IMG/VR virus record: IMGVR_UViG_3300009149_000150 | Location: 1-33,567 of that record | Source of the DNA: a virus | Length of the DNA: 33,567 nucleotides | Strand: one strand, 5' to 3' | Part shown: in pieces, positions 13,839 through 20,892 of the stretch | Position numbering within the stretch: the stretch's first letter is position 1 | Layout: each line of letters opens with the position of its first letter | Translations under genes and position numbers: made by a program | Notes under the pieces: model-generated | The model's input: the letters and a program-made list of their open reading frames with translations, nothing else | The model's database searches: none | Told to the model about the DNA's origin: nothing

Positions 13839-14213
13839 TTATACTATGTAAACTCCATAGTCAACGGTCACAATCTTATCAACAGGGAGACCATCAACAT
13901 TCTCATCATTCAACATCCAGTGAGGCGTAACTCTAGGGTTGTAACGAACTCTCTCTCCAGACAAATCTGCTTGTATGAAATCATTTGTTTTAATCCCTAA
14001 CGACTTGCATAGAATCCAGGCACAAACAACTTTTTCGCCACCATCAAAAATCTTCTGTGCGGTTTTTTTGTGGTTCTTTAACGTACAATCACGCATAAGC
14101 AATTGGACATCAGTTGGTCTGTGGTATTCAATGGTTCCATCAATATACTGAACTTTCCACTTCATGTAGTTCTTTCCTCTGCCCAAGTTAAATCTGATCT
14201 TAATACTTTTCAT
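13839..14213 (-). CDS. hypothetical basic protein
   Basis: 124 residues with a basic start (MKSIKIRFNLGRGKNYMKWK) and the stretch KIFDGGEKVVCAWILCKSLGI followed by RYNPRVTPHWMLN. A later ATG (MKWKVQY) is possible, but the upstream one lies at the usual distance from the promoter 14232-14259. Unknown function. Confidence 0.72.
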   Translation of the reverse strand: MKSIKIRFNLGRGKNYMKWKVQYIDGTIEYHRPTDVQLLMRDCTLKNHKKTAQKIFDGGEKVVCAWILCKSLGIKTNDFIQADLSGERVRYNPRVTPHWMLNDENVDGLPVDKIVTVDYGVYIV

Positions 14214-14231
14214 ACTTTGCTTGTTTTAATT

Positions 14232-14259
14232 TATAGAAAGTTTTTTGGTGAGAACTTAA
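14232..14259 (-). promoter_or_regulatory. class A promoter
   Basis: TTAAGTT, 16 bp, CTATA; serves gene 13839-14213. Confidence 0.85.
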
Positions 14260-14262
14260 AAA

Positions 14263-14547
14263 TTAATGTTTAACAAACCTGTCTTCTTCCACATAGAATG
14301 AAAACATTGTCATATAGGTTCTTGAAATTGTATTGAACACAGAAGCCTCAATATTAATTTTGCGTTCTGGCATCCAAGTTTTCATAGTATTGGCCAAGTG
14401 TCGCAAATTGAACTCCACGTTTTCAGTAATCATTTCTACATCGTATGAAAATGAAATCTGCTTGTGTCCGTACTCATCTAAAATTAATTTTCCATTCTCA
14501 TCACGAACTTCAATTCTAACTGTATAATTTTCAGCGTTTCTTTTCAT
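14263..14547 (-). CDS. small hypothetical protein
   Basis: 94 residues, strand-rich. It begins MKRNAENYTVRIEVRDENGK and has a basic helix RHLANTMKTWMPERK in the middle. Unknown. Class A promoter at 14563-14590. Confidence 0.7.
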   Translation of the reverse strand: MKRNAENYTVRIEVRDENGKLILDEYGHKQISFSYDVEMITENVEFNLRHLANTMKTWMPERKINIEASVFNTISRTYMTMFSFYVEEDRFVKH

Positions 14548-14562
14548 ATCTTTGTTTTTATT

Positions 14563-14590
14563 TATAGAAAATTTATTGGGGAGAACTTAA
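14563..14590 (-). promoter_or_regulatory. class A promoter
   Basis: TTAAGTT, 16 bp, CTATA; serves gene 14263-14547. Confidence 0.85.
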
Positions 14591-14594
14591 AAAA

Positions 14595-15419
14595 TTATGC
14601 TTCCTCCCCACTTTCTTCTTTTGTTTTTAAAATATCTCTAATCTCCGTAGCCAATTCAAAGTTTTCATCATTAAGGGCCAATTCTAAGAACTCATTTAAT
14701 ACATTGGTAGGGAAACCTTCATCTACTGCTTTATTCTCTTCGTATGAAATTTGAATCATTGTTTTGTAGTAAGTTTCAATATCTTCATTTTCATCAACAT
14801 CAAAGAACATATCCCAAGTGTAGTAATCATTTCCCCCTTGAATATCTAAAGCCAATCTGTATGCTTCCTCGCTGCCCCCCTCTGGAATGTTGCTATCAAT
14901 TTCTACACCATTCAATAAAGAAAACTCTCCAACATTGTGTCCGAAATCTTCATCTGCAAATCGAATAGAAATTACAACTTCAGGAAACAATTCGCTTAAC
15001 GCTTCAAAAATAGGCGCTGGAGTGGACCAAGGAGTATTAAAAAACACAGAGTCTTCTGAAACAATTATCTCACTTGCGTTCCATTTTGTACCCCAATTTG
15101 AATTTTGCCAGTTATACCAATTATCAGTACCAAATTTGTTTATGTATTCATCTGACAATTCTTTTGTCAACCCTCTAGAAATACCCCAATCTTTTTCCTC
15201 TTTGGTTAATTCTCCTTTAGCAAGTCTTTTCTCCTGCTCATCGTATTCTTTTTTAGAAATAATTTTTGTGGGTGCTTGTGTGCCTTCCAATTCTTTTGGA
15301 ATGGGTGCAATCTTATTAAAGTCAAACCCTCTATCTTCACTTTTAACAAATTTCAATAGTGCTTCAACTTGTTCTTTTTTTCCTGTGAAATTTACTTCAT
15401 TGCTTATCCAGTTCGGCAT
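14595..15419 (-). CDS. YubB/Api92-like (DUF1281) protein 2, UVR-like tail
   Basis: 274 residues, paralogue of the protein at 9020-9922. It shares MPNWISNEVNFTG, NWYNWQNSNWGTKWNAS, FFNTPWSTPAPIFEALSELF and FADEDFGHNVGEF with the YubB ferredoxin-like family. The C-terminal ELALNDENFELATEIRDILK looks like a UVR motif, as in the membrane protein 4361-5077. Function unknown. Class A promoter at 15447-15474. Confidence 0.85.
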   Translation of the reverse strand: MPNWISNEVNFTGKKEQVEALLKFVKSEDRGFDFNKIAPIPKELEGTQAPTKIISKKEYDEQEKRLAKGELTKEEKDWGISRGLTKELSDEYINKFGTDNWYNWQNSNWGTKWNASEIIVSEDSVFFNTPWSTPAPIFEALSELFPEVVISIRFADEDFGHNVGEFSLLNGVEIDSNIPEGGSEEAYRLALDIQGGNDYYTWDMFFDVDENEDIETYYKTMIQISYEENKAVDEGFPTNVLNEFLELALNDENFELATEIRDILKTKEESGEEA

Positions 15420-15446
15420 ACTTAAATGTTTTAATGTTTATATTGT

Positions 15447-15474
15447 TATAGAAAGTTTATTGGGGAGAACTTAA
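15447..15474 (-). promoter_or_regulatory. class A promoter
   Basis: TTAAGTT, 16 bp, CTATA; serves gene 14595-15419. Confidence 0.85.
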
Positions 15475-15478
15475 AAAA

Positions 15479-15709
15479 TTAAATGTCATCTCTAGGAACT
15501 GTAAAAATACCTATGTCTATCAATTGAACCTCTTGGTCGACCAAATCATCAATGAAATATTTTCTTCCTTTGTCATCTTCAAAAGTCATGTCATCACTAA
15601 AGTTTTCAGTATCGTGTAAGACTGAAAATATCACATCGCTTTTATTTGAGGAGTTTGTTCTGCCTAAATTATCAAGCACTTCTGAATAGTAAACAATTTT
15701 AATAGCCAT
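15479..15709 (-). CDS. small acidic protein, unknown
   Basis: 76 residues, acidic (FSDDMTFEDDKGRKYFIDDL), strand-rich at both ends. Unknown. Class A promoter at 15723-15750, which directly follows the end of short RNA B7. Confidence 0.7.
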   Translation of the reverse strand: MAIKIVYYSEVLDNLGRTNSSNKSDVIFSVLHDTENFSDDMTFEDDKGRKYFIDDLVDQEVQLIDIGIFTVPRDDI

Positions 15710-15722
15710 ATCTTTTTTTATT

Positions 15723-15750
15723 TATAGAAAGTTTATTGGGGAGAACTTAA
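15723..15750 (-). promoter_or_regulatory. class A promoter
   Basis: TTAAGTT, 16 bp, CTATA; serves gene 15479-15709. Confidence 0.85.
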
Positions 15751-15805
15751 AAAAAAGTTTTTATTAAAAACGGATCAGCCAGGGAGAGGTTTTTAATTGC
15801 CAACT
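15750..15805 (-). ncRNA. class B short RNA B7, same strand as genes
   Basis: Minus-strand promoter: TTAAGTT (15827-15833), 16 bp, CTATA (15806-15810), then AGTTGGC (15799-15805). About 55 nt later comes its own terminator: ATTAAAAAC/GTTTTTAAT stem and eight T. There is no ORF. The next gene has a separate class A promoter immediately after. This copy shows a class B unit that does not borrow a gene terminator. Confidence 0.6.
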
Positions 15806-15844
15806 TATAGAAAGTTTTTAAGAAAAAACTTAAAAACCCAGAAC

Positions 15845-16039
15845 CTATTCAGTTCTAGGTTGAAATTCTATACCTGCGTCACTGTTTTGAGAATCAATAT
15901 ATTCTTGAACTGCTTCTGCTTTGTGACGTTTAATAATAACGTCTAAATACGTTTCTATTAAAATTGCCTCTGGGGCACCTTCTTTTCTTAGTGACTTAAG
16001 AATATCACTTGTCATTTCCTGGGGAGATTTTGCTGCCAT
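15845..16039 (-). CDS. small hypothetical protein
   Basis: 64 residues, helical (MTSDILKSLRKEGAPEAI; ETYLDVIIKRHKAEAVQEYI). It may be distantly related to the 102-residue protein at 9975-10283. Unknown. Class A promoter at 16070-16097. The stop is followed directly by the B7 promoter. Confidence 0.7.
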   Translation of the reverse strand: MAAKSPQEMTSDILKSLRKEGAPEAILIETYLDVIIKRHKAEAVQEYIDSQNSDAGIEFQPRTE

Positions 16040-16069
16040 AGTGTTTACGTTTTTATATTGTTATATTGT

Positions 16070-16097
16070 TATAGAAAAAAACTGAGGGAGAACTTAA
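16070..16097 (-). promoter_or_regulatory. class A promoter
   Basis: TTAAGTT, 16 bp, CTATA; serves gene 15845-16039. The -35 lies in the loop of a GAGGG/CCCTC hairpin (16084-16110) followed by a T-run, probably the terminator of gene 16121-16876. Confidence 0.8.
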
Positions 16098-16120
16098 AAA
16101 GATCACCCTCAATTTAAAAT

Positions 16121-16876
16121 TTATTTTTTTAGGGAGACTTTTGCAACATTTGTGCGAATTGCGAATCCACTTTCAAAAGCTTCGCTATTGTTAGCACCTT
16201 TGCCCGTAAGTTTTTTGTATTTTAAACCTACAATAACCCCTTGGTTATCTAAGAAACGTAAATCTGTTTCATCACCGTCAACCACTTGAAAACCTTCAAA
16301 TTCTGTAGGCGGCACGTCAAATACCATTGCTACATTGAAACCTTTCTTTAAAATTTCAATTGACTTTTCGTGGTTTGTTTCAGAACGTGAAAATACAATT
16401 GAATAATTTGAAGGCAATTGAATATTGAAACGTAAATGGTTTTTTGTGTAATCGTAAAACTGCAGGTTAGGAAATAATTCCATAAGGTTTTTATTGTCAC
16501 GAACTTTAAACTTTTCCCAACGAATATCGGACGTTCCGTTTAAACGAATTGCAACGTTTTCACCTGAATGTTTCTTTGAAATCAAAGTTAATTCTTTGTA
16601 CAATTTTTCTAAAAAACCAACTCTGTTTTGTAAATAGAACTCTGTTTTGTTTCTACGACCTGTTTGAACTGAAGAGGTGAACCCACCACGACCCGAACCG
16701 TTAAGACAAGCAGCGGCACAACCTGCAGTAGCGTGAGGGCATAAATTTACACCCAATGAATTGTCAGTAAATGGTGACATATACATAATATACGTTTTCC
16801 ACCCTTTCTTTTCACCTTTAATAGTTTTGGCGTCACCACCTTTGCTTAATAAATTGTTCGGTACATAGTAACTCAT
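16121..16876 (-). CDS. GP88-like phage protein
   Basis: 251 residues. Resembles the phage 'gene product 88' family. Features are the N-terminal C46-x6-C53-x3-C57 cluster in LCPHATAGCAAACLNGSGRG, then GRRNKTEFYLQNR, an IRLNGTSDIRWE segment and a late YDYTKNHLRF. The function is not established; the cysteines could bind a metal or iron-sulfur cluster. Codon use is richer in GC-ending choices (e.g. AACG, CGA) than the neighbours, a weak sign of a different origin. Two class A promoters in tandem (16905-16932, 16977-17004) precede it. Confidence 0.8.
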   Translation of the reverse strand: MSYYVPNNLLSKGGDAKTIKGEKKGWKTYIMYMSPFTDNSLGVNLCPHATAGCAAACLNGSGRGGFTSSVQTGRRNKTEFYLQNRVGFLEKLYKELTLISKKHSGENVAIRLNGTSDIRWEKFKVRDNKNLMELFPNLQFYDYTKNHLRFNIQLPSNYSIVFSRSETNHEKSIEILKKGFNVAMVFDVPPTEFEGFQVVDGDETDLRFLDNQGVIVGLKYKKLTGKGANNSEAFESGFAIRTNVAKVSLKK

Positions 16877-16904
16877 AATCTTTCTGTTTATCTGTTTATA
16901 TTGT

Positions 16905-16932
16905 TATAGAAAAAAACTTTAAAGGAACTTAA
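16905..16932 (-). promoter_or_regulatory. class A promoter (proximal)
   Basis: TTAAGTT, 16 bp, CTATA; serves gene 16121-16876. Confidence 0.85.
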
Positions 16933-16976
16933 AAAATAATTTTAATTTTATTTTTTGTTTCATTCGCTTATGTATG

Positions 16977-17004
16977 TATAGAAGTAAACGAACAAAGAAC
17001 TTAA
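16977..17004 (-). promoter_or_regulatory. class A promoter (distal, tandem)
   Basis: TTAAGTT (16998-17004), 16 bp, CTATA (16977-16981), about 70 bp upstream of the proximal copy. No ORF lies between. Confidence 0.65.
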
Positions 17005-17064
17005 AAATAACAGCAAAAAAAACTTTTTTTTATTTTTTAAGTTTTGGATCAAAAACTTTCTATA

Positions 17065-17108
17065 GGTTGGCTTGATCCAAGAGACCGCTTTTTTGTTTGT
17101 GGCCAACT
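17065..17108 (+). ncRNA. class B short RNA B4, convergent with B5 (candidate)
   Basis: Plus-strand promoter: TTAAGTT (17037-17043), 16 bp, CTATA (17060-17064), then GGTTGGC (17065-17071). It faces B5 on the other strand across only 44 bp. A T6 stretch inside could end the transcript. Confidence 0.45.
17065..17108 (-). ncRNA. class B short RNA B5, convergent with B4 (candidate)
   Basis: Minus-strand promoter: TTAAGTT (17130-17136), 16 bp, CTATA (17109-17113), then AGTTGGC (17102-17108). Its transcript would be fully complementary to that of B4. Confidence 0.45.
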
Positions 17109-17166
17109 TATAGAAAAAAAATAACTACAAACTTAAATTTAAGTTTTTAAATAAAAACTTTCTATA

Positions 17167-17228
17167 GGTTGGCTTTTAAGAAAACAGATTTAAAAAGAAA
17201 GAGAGGCCATTCAGCCCCTCAGTAATCA
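17167..17228 (+). ncRNA. class B short RNA B6 (candidate)
   Basis: Plus-strand promoter: TTAAGTT (17139-17145), 16 bp, CTATA (17162-17166), then GGTTGGC (17167-17173). Back-to-back with B5; runs into the terminator of gene 17286-17642. Confidence 0.45.
17192..17220 (-). terminator. intrinsic terminator of gene 17286-17642
   Basis: Minus strand: GAGGGGC/GGCCTCTC stem around TGAAT, followed by a T-rich TTCTTTTT. It lies 66 bp past the stop. Confidence 0.7.
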
Positions 17229-17285
17229 TTTTAAATAAAAACTAACATAACTTATTAAAACTATTTATTTATTCGTTAAAACTGT

Positions 17286-17642
17286 TTATTCAAACTCAAT
17301 CGCCACTTCTGTGACATAAATATCTGAACTATCAAAGCCTGGTCTTCTCATTTTCAAAAAGTAAATGTCAAAGTAACCATACAATTCTTTTTCTGGAATA
17401 TCAAAACCCCCAACAAAATTATAATCACATAATTCATCTTCTTTTTCAGAAATATCTTCTAATACAATTTTATCTTCAAACAATTCTGAAAGTTTTTGCT
17501 CTAAGCTTTCTTTGTTAAACCTAGATCCAACCAACTCTTCTAAGTTAGTTCGAATATCATATTCTTTTTTGTTTATGAAAGAATTTCCTATCTTAACGTG
17601 AGTTATTTCTCCATTATCTCCTCGCTTTACTGTTTGTCCCAT
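17286..17642 (-). CDS. hypothetical acidic protein
   Basis: 118 residues, Glu/Asp-rich, with a helical middle (NLEELVGSRFNKESLEQKLSEL) and a strand-rich end (YGYFDIYFLKMRRPGF). Unknown. Class A promoter at 17660-17687, behind which lies the palindrome 17715-17734. Confidence 0.72.
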   Translation of the reverse strand: MGQTVKRGDNGEITHVKIGNSFINKKEYDIRTNLEELVGSRFNKESLEQKLSELFEDKIVLEDISEKEDELCDYNFVGGFDIPEKELYGYFDIYFLKMRRPGFDSSDIYVTEVAIEFE

Positions 17643-17659
17643 ATCTTTATATTTATATT

Positions 17660-17687
17660 TATAGAAAGATTTGATCCCAAAACTTAA
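17660..17687 (-). promoter_or_regulatory. class A promoter
   Basis: TTAAGTT, 16 bp, CTATA; serves gene 17286-17642. Confidence 0.85.
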
Positions 17688-17714
17688 ATAATAATTGTTT
17701 TTTTGTGAATTTAA

Positions 17715-17749
17715 ATGTTACCAGTTGGTAACATACCAAATAGTAACAT
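17715..17749. promoter_or_regulatory. GTTACC/GGTAAC palindrome, candidate operator
   Basis: A perfect 20-bp inverted repeat ATGTTACC-AGTT-GGTAACAT (17715-17734) plus a further GTAACAT half-site (17743-17749), between a stop codon and the next promoter. It lacks the T-run of a terminator. The half-site spacing suits a dimeric DNA-binding protein. Confidence 0.4.
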
Positions 17750-18315
17750 TATATTAAATGAATTTTTTCTATAACTTTACCATTCTCAATATCAATAATT
17801 GCCCAACCTTTTTTTGTGGGTGTTGCTACAAATGTCGTCCCCTCAAAGTAAATTGTTTCTCCACTCTTTGCTTCTTTATATAAATGAAAACGTGGACAAT
17901 CATCATCTTCTGGGTCTGCTCCTTCATCATCTGCATTAGGAAATTTCTTATTGCTACGAATTCCAAAACAAAGTACATTGCCTTGAATATAAGCTACATG
18001 TTCAAAGTATTGTGGTTTATCATCTTCTTGAACGTCAGCAACTTCAAGGTCTATAAAGGCAGGAAAATCAACTCCATGCTTGTGGGAAAACGAATCAAAA
18101 TCATCTTGTGAAATTTCAATGGTAACTTTGTAATCTCCACTAAAAATACCAATCAAACCAAGGTAATCAAAGTGAGCATAAGAAAGTTTATCTTTTGCTT
18201 CATCCCCTAAACAACCATTCTCCATTAAAGCTTTAATATTTTGCTCAGCATTAACCAAAGCTAGTTTAACCAGGTTGTCATCCATAGGAATTGTTACTCT
18301 TTTCATCTTGCTCAT
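17749..18315 (-). CDS. hypothetical acidic protein
   Basis: 188 residues, acidic in the middle (DADDEGADPEDDDCPRF in part), strand-rich ends. Residues 1-4 (MSKM) may be skipped in favour of MKRVTIP. Unknown function. Class A promoter at 18332-18359. Confidence 0.74.
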   Translation of the reverse strand: MSKMKRVTIPMDDNLVKLALVNAEQNIKALMENGCLGDEAKDKLSYAHFDYLGLIGIFSGDYKVTIEISQDDFDSFSHKHGVDFPAFIDLEVADVQEDDKPQYFEHVAYIQGNVLCFGIRSNKKFPNADDEGADPEDDDCPRFHLYKEAKSGETIYFEGTTFVATPTKKGWAIIDIENGKVIEKIHLI

Positions 18316-18331
18316 ATCGTTTGTTTTTAGT

Positions 18332-18359
18332 TATAGAAATTTTTATTGAAGAAACTTAA
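18332..18359 (-). promoter_or_regulatory. class A promoter
   Basis: TTAAGTT, 16 bp, CTATA; serves gene 17749-18315. Confidence 0.85.
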
Positions 18360-18361
18360 AT

Positions 18362-19429
18362 TTATTTGTCATCAATGTTAAAAGCATTGTCCTCAACGAA
18401 TAATAATTGTTTTGCCATTTGGTCTAACATTCCAACTTGGTCTAGAATGTATTGCATTGTTTCGCCATCAACTTCAATCTCTTTCAACTTCGCAATAATA
18501 TCTTTTACGGCATTATGCTTGTCTTCGTCTTGACACAACATTGTTGGTGCTTCATCGTCTTCTGGAGAGAACATATTTTTTCTCCAATCGTGGTCGGGTT
18601 CACTGTAGGTATTATCTTTATTCCAAAAACCTACTGACAACATATCATCAGAATCGTGGTCTAATTCCTGGTCTATTGAGTTTAGAAATTTCTCATATTC
18701 AACTAAGTCAATTTTAACAATATCGAATAAGTAATTTCGAGCACCTCTAATTTCTTCGTCACCTTCAACCTTTAGTACAACACCATCTTTGTCACATGTA
18801 ATTTCACCCCAACTGCTCTCAAAAGTCATAAATACTTCTTGCTTAATTGGAACTTTGGTCAAGTCAATTTGTTTGTTTTTTACTATAACAATAAATTCAT
18901 TGTTTCGAACAACATAGTTTGTTTTATTGCCCTCACCAATTGGAAATCTCTCATCACTCTCACACCATATCAAACCTAATTCACAAAGTTTAACAAAATC
19001 ACTCTCATATACATCTCCAATTATATCAGTATTATCAGAATTACCAATCGTATAAACATCTTCGGGAAATTCATATTCAATATTACCAACTTCAATTGGT
19101 TTTAATTCTTCTTTTTCTGAAAACAATTTATACCAATTATCAACCACACACATATTATCATCTAAATCAGCTACAATCAAAATATCATTTGCACCTCGCA
19201 AAACCATATCATGGTTGTCAACTGTCATTATGAATGGCTCAACCTTATCAACACTTTCTGTGTAGTTGCTAATTGCAAGTATAATATCGTTAGCCATTCT
19301 ATCAATACATTCTAAACGTTTTTGAACCTCATCAATTTTATTTTCCAATTTCTGAATCGCTATAGCAATATCATTAGAATAAGGTTTTTGTTGCAATAGT
19401 TTTACCAAGTTGTTAAATTCTGCTCTCAT
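18362..19429 (-). CDS. large hypothetical acidic protein
   Basis: 355 residues. A helical N-terminus (about 5-55, LVKLLQQKP then KLENKIDEVQKRLECID) and a helical C-terminus (IIAKLKEIEVDGETMQYILD, VGMLDQMAKQLLF) flank a strand-rich acidic middle. The ends look like one domain split by an inserted middle, which is a guess. Not recognised. It is the largest protein in the right half. Class A promoter at 19451-19478. Confidence 0.75.
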   Translation of the reverse strand: MRAEFNNLVKLLQQKPYSNDIAIAIQKLENKIDEVQKRLECIDRMANDIILAISNYTESVDKVEPFIMTVDNHDMVLRGANDILIVADLDDNMCVVDNWYKLFSEKEELKPIEVGNIEYEFPEDVYTIGNSDNTDIIGDVYESDFVKLCELGLIWCESDERFPIGEGNKTNYVVRNNEFIVIVKNKQIDLTKVPIKQEVFMTFESSWGEITCDKDGVVLKVEGDEEIRGARNYLFDIVKIDLVEYEKFLNSIDQELDHDSDDMLSVGFWNKDNTYSEPDHDWRKNMFSPEDDEAPTMLCQDEDKHNAVKDIIAKLKEIEVDGETMQYILDQVGMLDQMAKQLLFVEDNAFNIDDK

Positions 19430-19450
19430 AATTCTTTGTGTTTATATTGG

Positions 19451-19478
19451 TATAGAAAAAAATGTTATGGAAACTTAA
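19451..19478 (-). promoter_or_regulatory. class A promoter
   Basis: TTAAGTT, 16 bp, CTATA; serves gene 18362-19429. Confidence 0.85.
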
Positions 19479-19481
19479 AAA

Positions 19482-19712
19482 TTAATCCTCAATATGTTCC
19501 CAACCTTCCAACTCATTCAACTTCACTCCAATAGGTCTTAAACCATATGGGTCAGCATCCAAATAATATTCAAAGGTATAACCCAAAGGCTCAATAACAG
19601 CCAATATTCTATCCAACTCGAAATACTCATTATCAGAATCTTCATCAAAGCTTTCCAATACTGCTTGAACTTCTTCGGGAATTAATTCTGGCGTTTCAAA
19701 TAAATCTTTCAT
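19482..19712 (-). CDS. small acidic protein, unknown
   Basis: 76 residues, strongly acidic (LESFDEDSDNEYFELDRIL) with the stretch YTFEYYLDADPYGLRPIGVK. Unknown. Class A promoter at 19733-19760. Confidence 0.7.
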   Translation of the reverse strand: MKDLFETPELIPEEVQAVLESFDEDSDNEYFELDRILAVIEPLGYTFEYYLDADPYGLRPIGVKLNELEGWEHIED

Positions 19713-19732
19713 AACTTTTCTGTTTATATTGG

Positions 19733-19760
19733 TATAGAAAATTATTGAGGGAGAACTTAA
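19733..19760 (-). promoter_or_regulatory. class A promoter
   Basis: TTAAGTT, 16 bp, CTATA; serves gene 19482-19712. The -35 contains the stop codon of gene 19757-20062. Confidence 0.85.
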
Positions 19761-20062
19761 AAAATTTCGTTAATAATTAATTGACTTTTAATATACCTAT
19801 CGTTAATCACTCTACGAATTTCTCTGTCTAATGTTTCAACGTTATTGAAAAGTTTTTTCCCTTTGTAGTCCGTTACTGCAATTGGCAAAGGTTCTCTTAA
19901 TTGCATGTTGGACATAGAGAAACCCATTCCAGAATCTTGCCACCCACCATAATATGAATATGAAAGTGTATTGTCTTCACGCAAAGTTACTGACAAAGTT
20001 TTAGGGTTTGCTCCATCGCCATAGCATGGATCATGCATTCTGTAAACAATTAATCTTTTCAT
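19757..20062 (-). CDS. small basic hypothetical protein
   Basis: 101 residues, beginning MKRLIVYRMHDPCYGDGANP. It has a serine/tyrosine-rich SYSYYGGWQDSGMGFSMSN loop and a basic C-terminal helix. Unknown. Class A promoter at 20083-20110. Confidence 0.72.
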   Translation of the reverse strand: MKRLIVYRMHDPCYGDGANPKTLSVTLREDNTLSYSYYGGWQDSGMGFSMSNMQLREPLPIAVTDYKGKKLFNNVETLDREIRRVINDRYIKSQLIINEIF

Positions 20063-20082
20063 ATCTTTTCTGTTTATATTGG

Positions 20083-20110
20083 TATAGAAAATTATTGAGG
20101 TAAAACTTAA
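20083..20110 (-). promoter_or_regulatory. class A promoter
   Basis: TTAAGTT, 16 bp, CTATA; serves gene 19757-20062. Confidence 0.85.
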
Positions 20111-20112
20111 AA

Positions 20113-20457
20113 TTATTTTTTCTTAAATAATTCTTCCAATGCTTTTTGGTTTTTAATTTTTTCCTCAACATCTTTCTTTGTCAGTCTATGTGCGTAATGG
20201 AAATCCCAAGCATCACCCAAAGGTATATGAACCAATTCTAAAGGTGTCGTACTAGCAATCATATATTGAGCATAGCCATCTGCAACTGGAAAACGAATAA
20301 TCTCGCCAACAAGTTTTTGTGTTGGTTTTCGTTTGGTCAACATGTCTTTTAGTTGATCCAAATATGCTTTTTCCTCTGTTATATTTTCCTCGTGTGTATT
20401 TCCAAATTTCCATTGAGGAACTGCAATCGAACTTGGTGCTGCGAATATCTTTGCCAT
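20113..20457 (-). CDS. small hypothetical protein
   Basis: 114 residues. N-terminal FAAPSSIAVPQWKFGN, helical charged C-terminus (KKDVEEKIKNQKALEELFKKK). Unknown. Class A promoter at 20478-20505. Confidence 0.72.
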   Translation of the reverse strand: MAKIFAAPSSIAVPQWKFGNTHEENITEEKAYLDQLKDMLTKRKPTQKLVGEIIRFPVADGYAQYMIASTTPLELVHIPLGDAWDFHYAHRLTKKDVEEKIKNQKALEELFKKK

Positions 20458-20477
20458 ATCTTTTCGTTTTATATTAT

Positions 20478-20505
20478 TATAGAAATAAAAAGAGGGAGAA
20501 CTTAA
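20478..20505 (-). promoter_or_regulatory. class A promoter
   Basis: TTAAGTT, 16 bp, CTATA; serves gene 20113-20457. The -35 contains the stop codon of gene 20502-20825 and sits in a terminator loop. Confidence 0.85.
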
Positions 20506-20514
20506 AAATTCTCC
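20484..20514 (-). terminator. terminator overlapping a class A promoter
   Basis: Minus strand: GGAGAA/TTCTCC stem whose 8-nt loop holds TTAAG of the -35, followed by CTCTTTTTATTT. The 5' arm is the last codons of gene 20502-20825. Confidence 0.6.
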
Positions 20515-20825
20515 ACAACTTGTGAATATTGTTCAACCCAAGGTTTTTCTGTTACAATATAACCCATTCTATTAACTATAGAATAACCAGCAGAAATAAC
20601 AAAATCATCTTCACATTCTATAATTGTCCAAACATATTTTCCTTTTTCTTCTTTTATTAAACTCTGAATATATTCCAATTCCTCTCCAAATGTTTCATAC
20701 ATTGTTCCGCTCCAAGGCGCAACGTCTTCATCAGCAGTCAAATTCGAAACATTTGATCTGGCTATATGGTTAATTTGAGGTTTGTACTCGTCGTAAAATT
20801 CTTCTTCTGAAATTTCTAAACTCAT
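20502..20825 (-). CDS. small acidic protein, unknown
   Basis: 107 residues beginning MSLEISEEEFYDEY. The reading frame is open for 20 more codons upstream, but that extension is just the promoter 20846-20873 read through, so the ATG at 20823-20825 is chosen. Acidic, with an ECEDDFVISAGYSI stretch. Unknown. Confidence 0.74.
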   Translation of the reverse strand: MSLEISEEEFYDEYKPQINHIARSNVSNLTADEDVAPWSGTMYETFGEELEYIQSLIKEEKGKYVWTIIECEDDFVISAGYSIVNRMGYIVTEKPWVEQYSQVVENF

Positions 20826-20845
20826 ATCTTTTCGTTTTATATTGT

Positions 20846-20873
20846 TATAGAAATAAAAAAAAGGAGAACTTAA
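20846..20873 (-). promoter_or_regulatory. class A promoter
   Basis: TTAAGTT, 16 bp, CTATA; serves gene 20502-20825. Confidence 0.85.
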
Positions 20874-20883
20874 AAATTCTCCC
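20855..20883 (-). terminator. terminator overlapping a class A promoter
   Basis: Minus strand: GGAGAA/TTCTCC, loop TTTTTAAG containing part of the -35, then eight T that form the promoter spacer. It ends gene 20893-21438. Confidence 0.7.
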
Positions 20884-20892
20884 AATTATTTT

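Noticed and set aside
14887-15474. Plus-strand ORF of 195 codons opposite the second YubB-like gene
   Set aside because: Composition is that of an antisense shadow (Ser/Phe/Cys-rich) and its end runs into the promoter of the real gene.
20826-20885. N-terminal extension of gene 20502-20825 (same for genes 20893, 21513, 26854, 28159, 31743, 32343)
   Set aside because: The extensions translate promoter or neighbouring-gene sequence (e.g. repeated K-F-L-Y-Q-Y type peptides); the ATG downstream of the promoter fits all neighbours.
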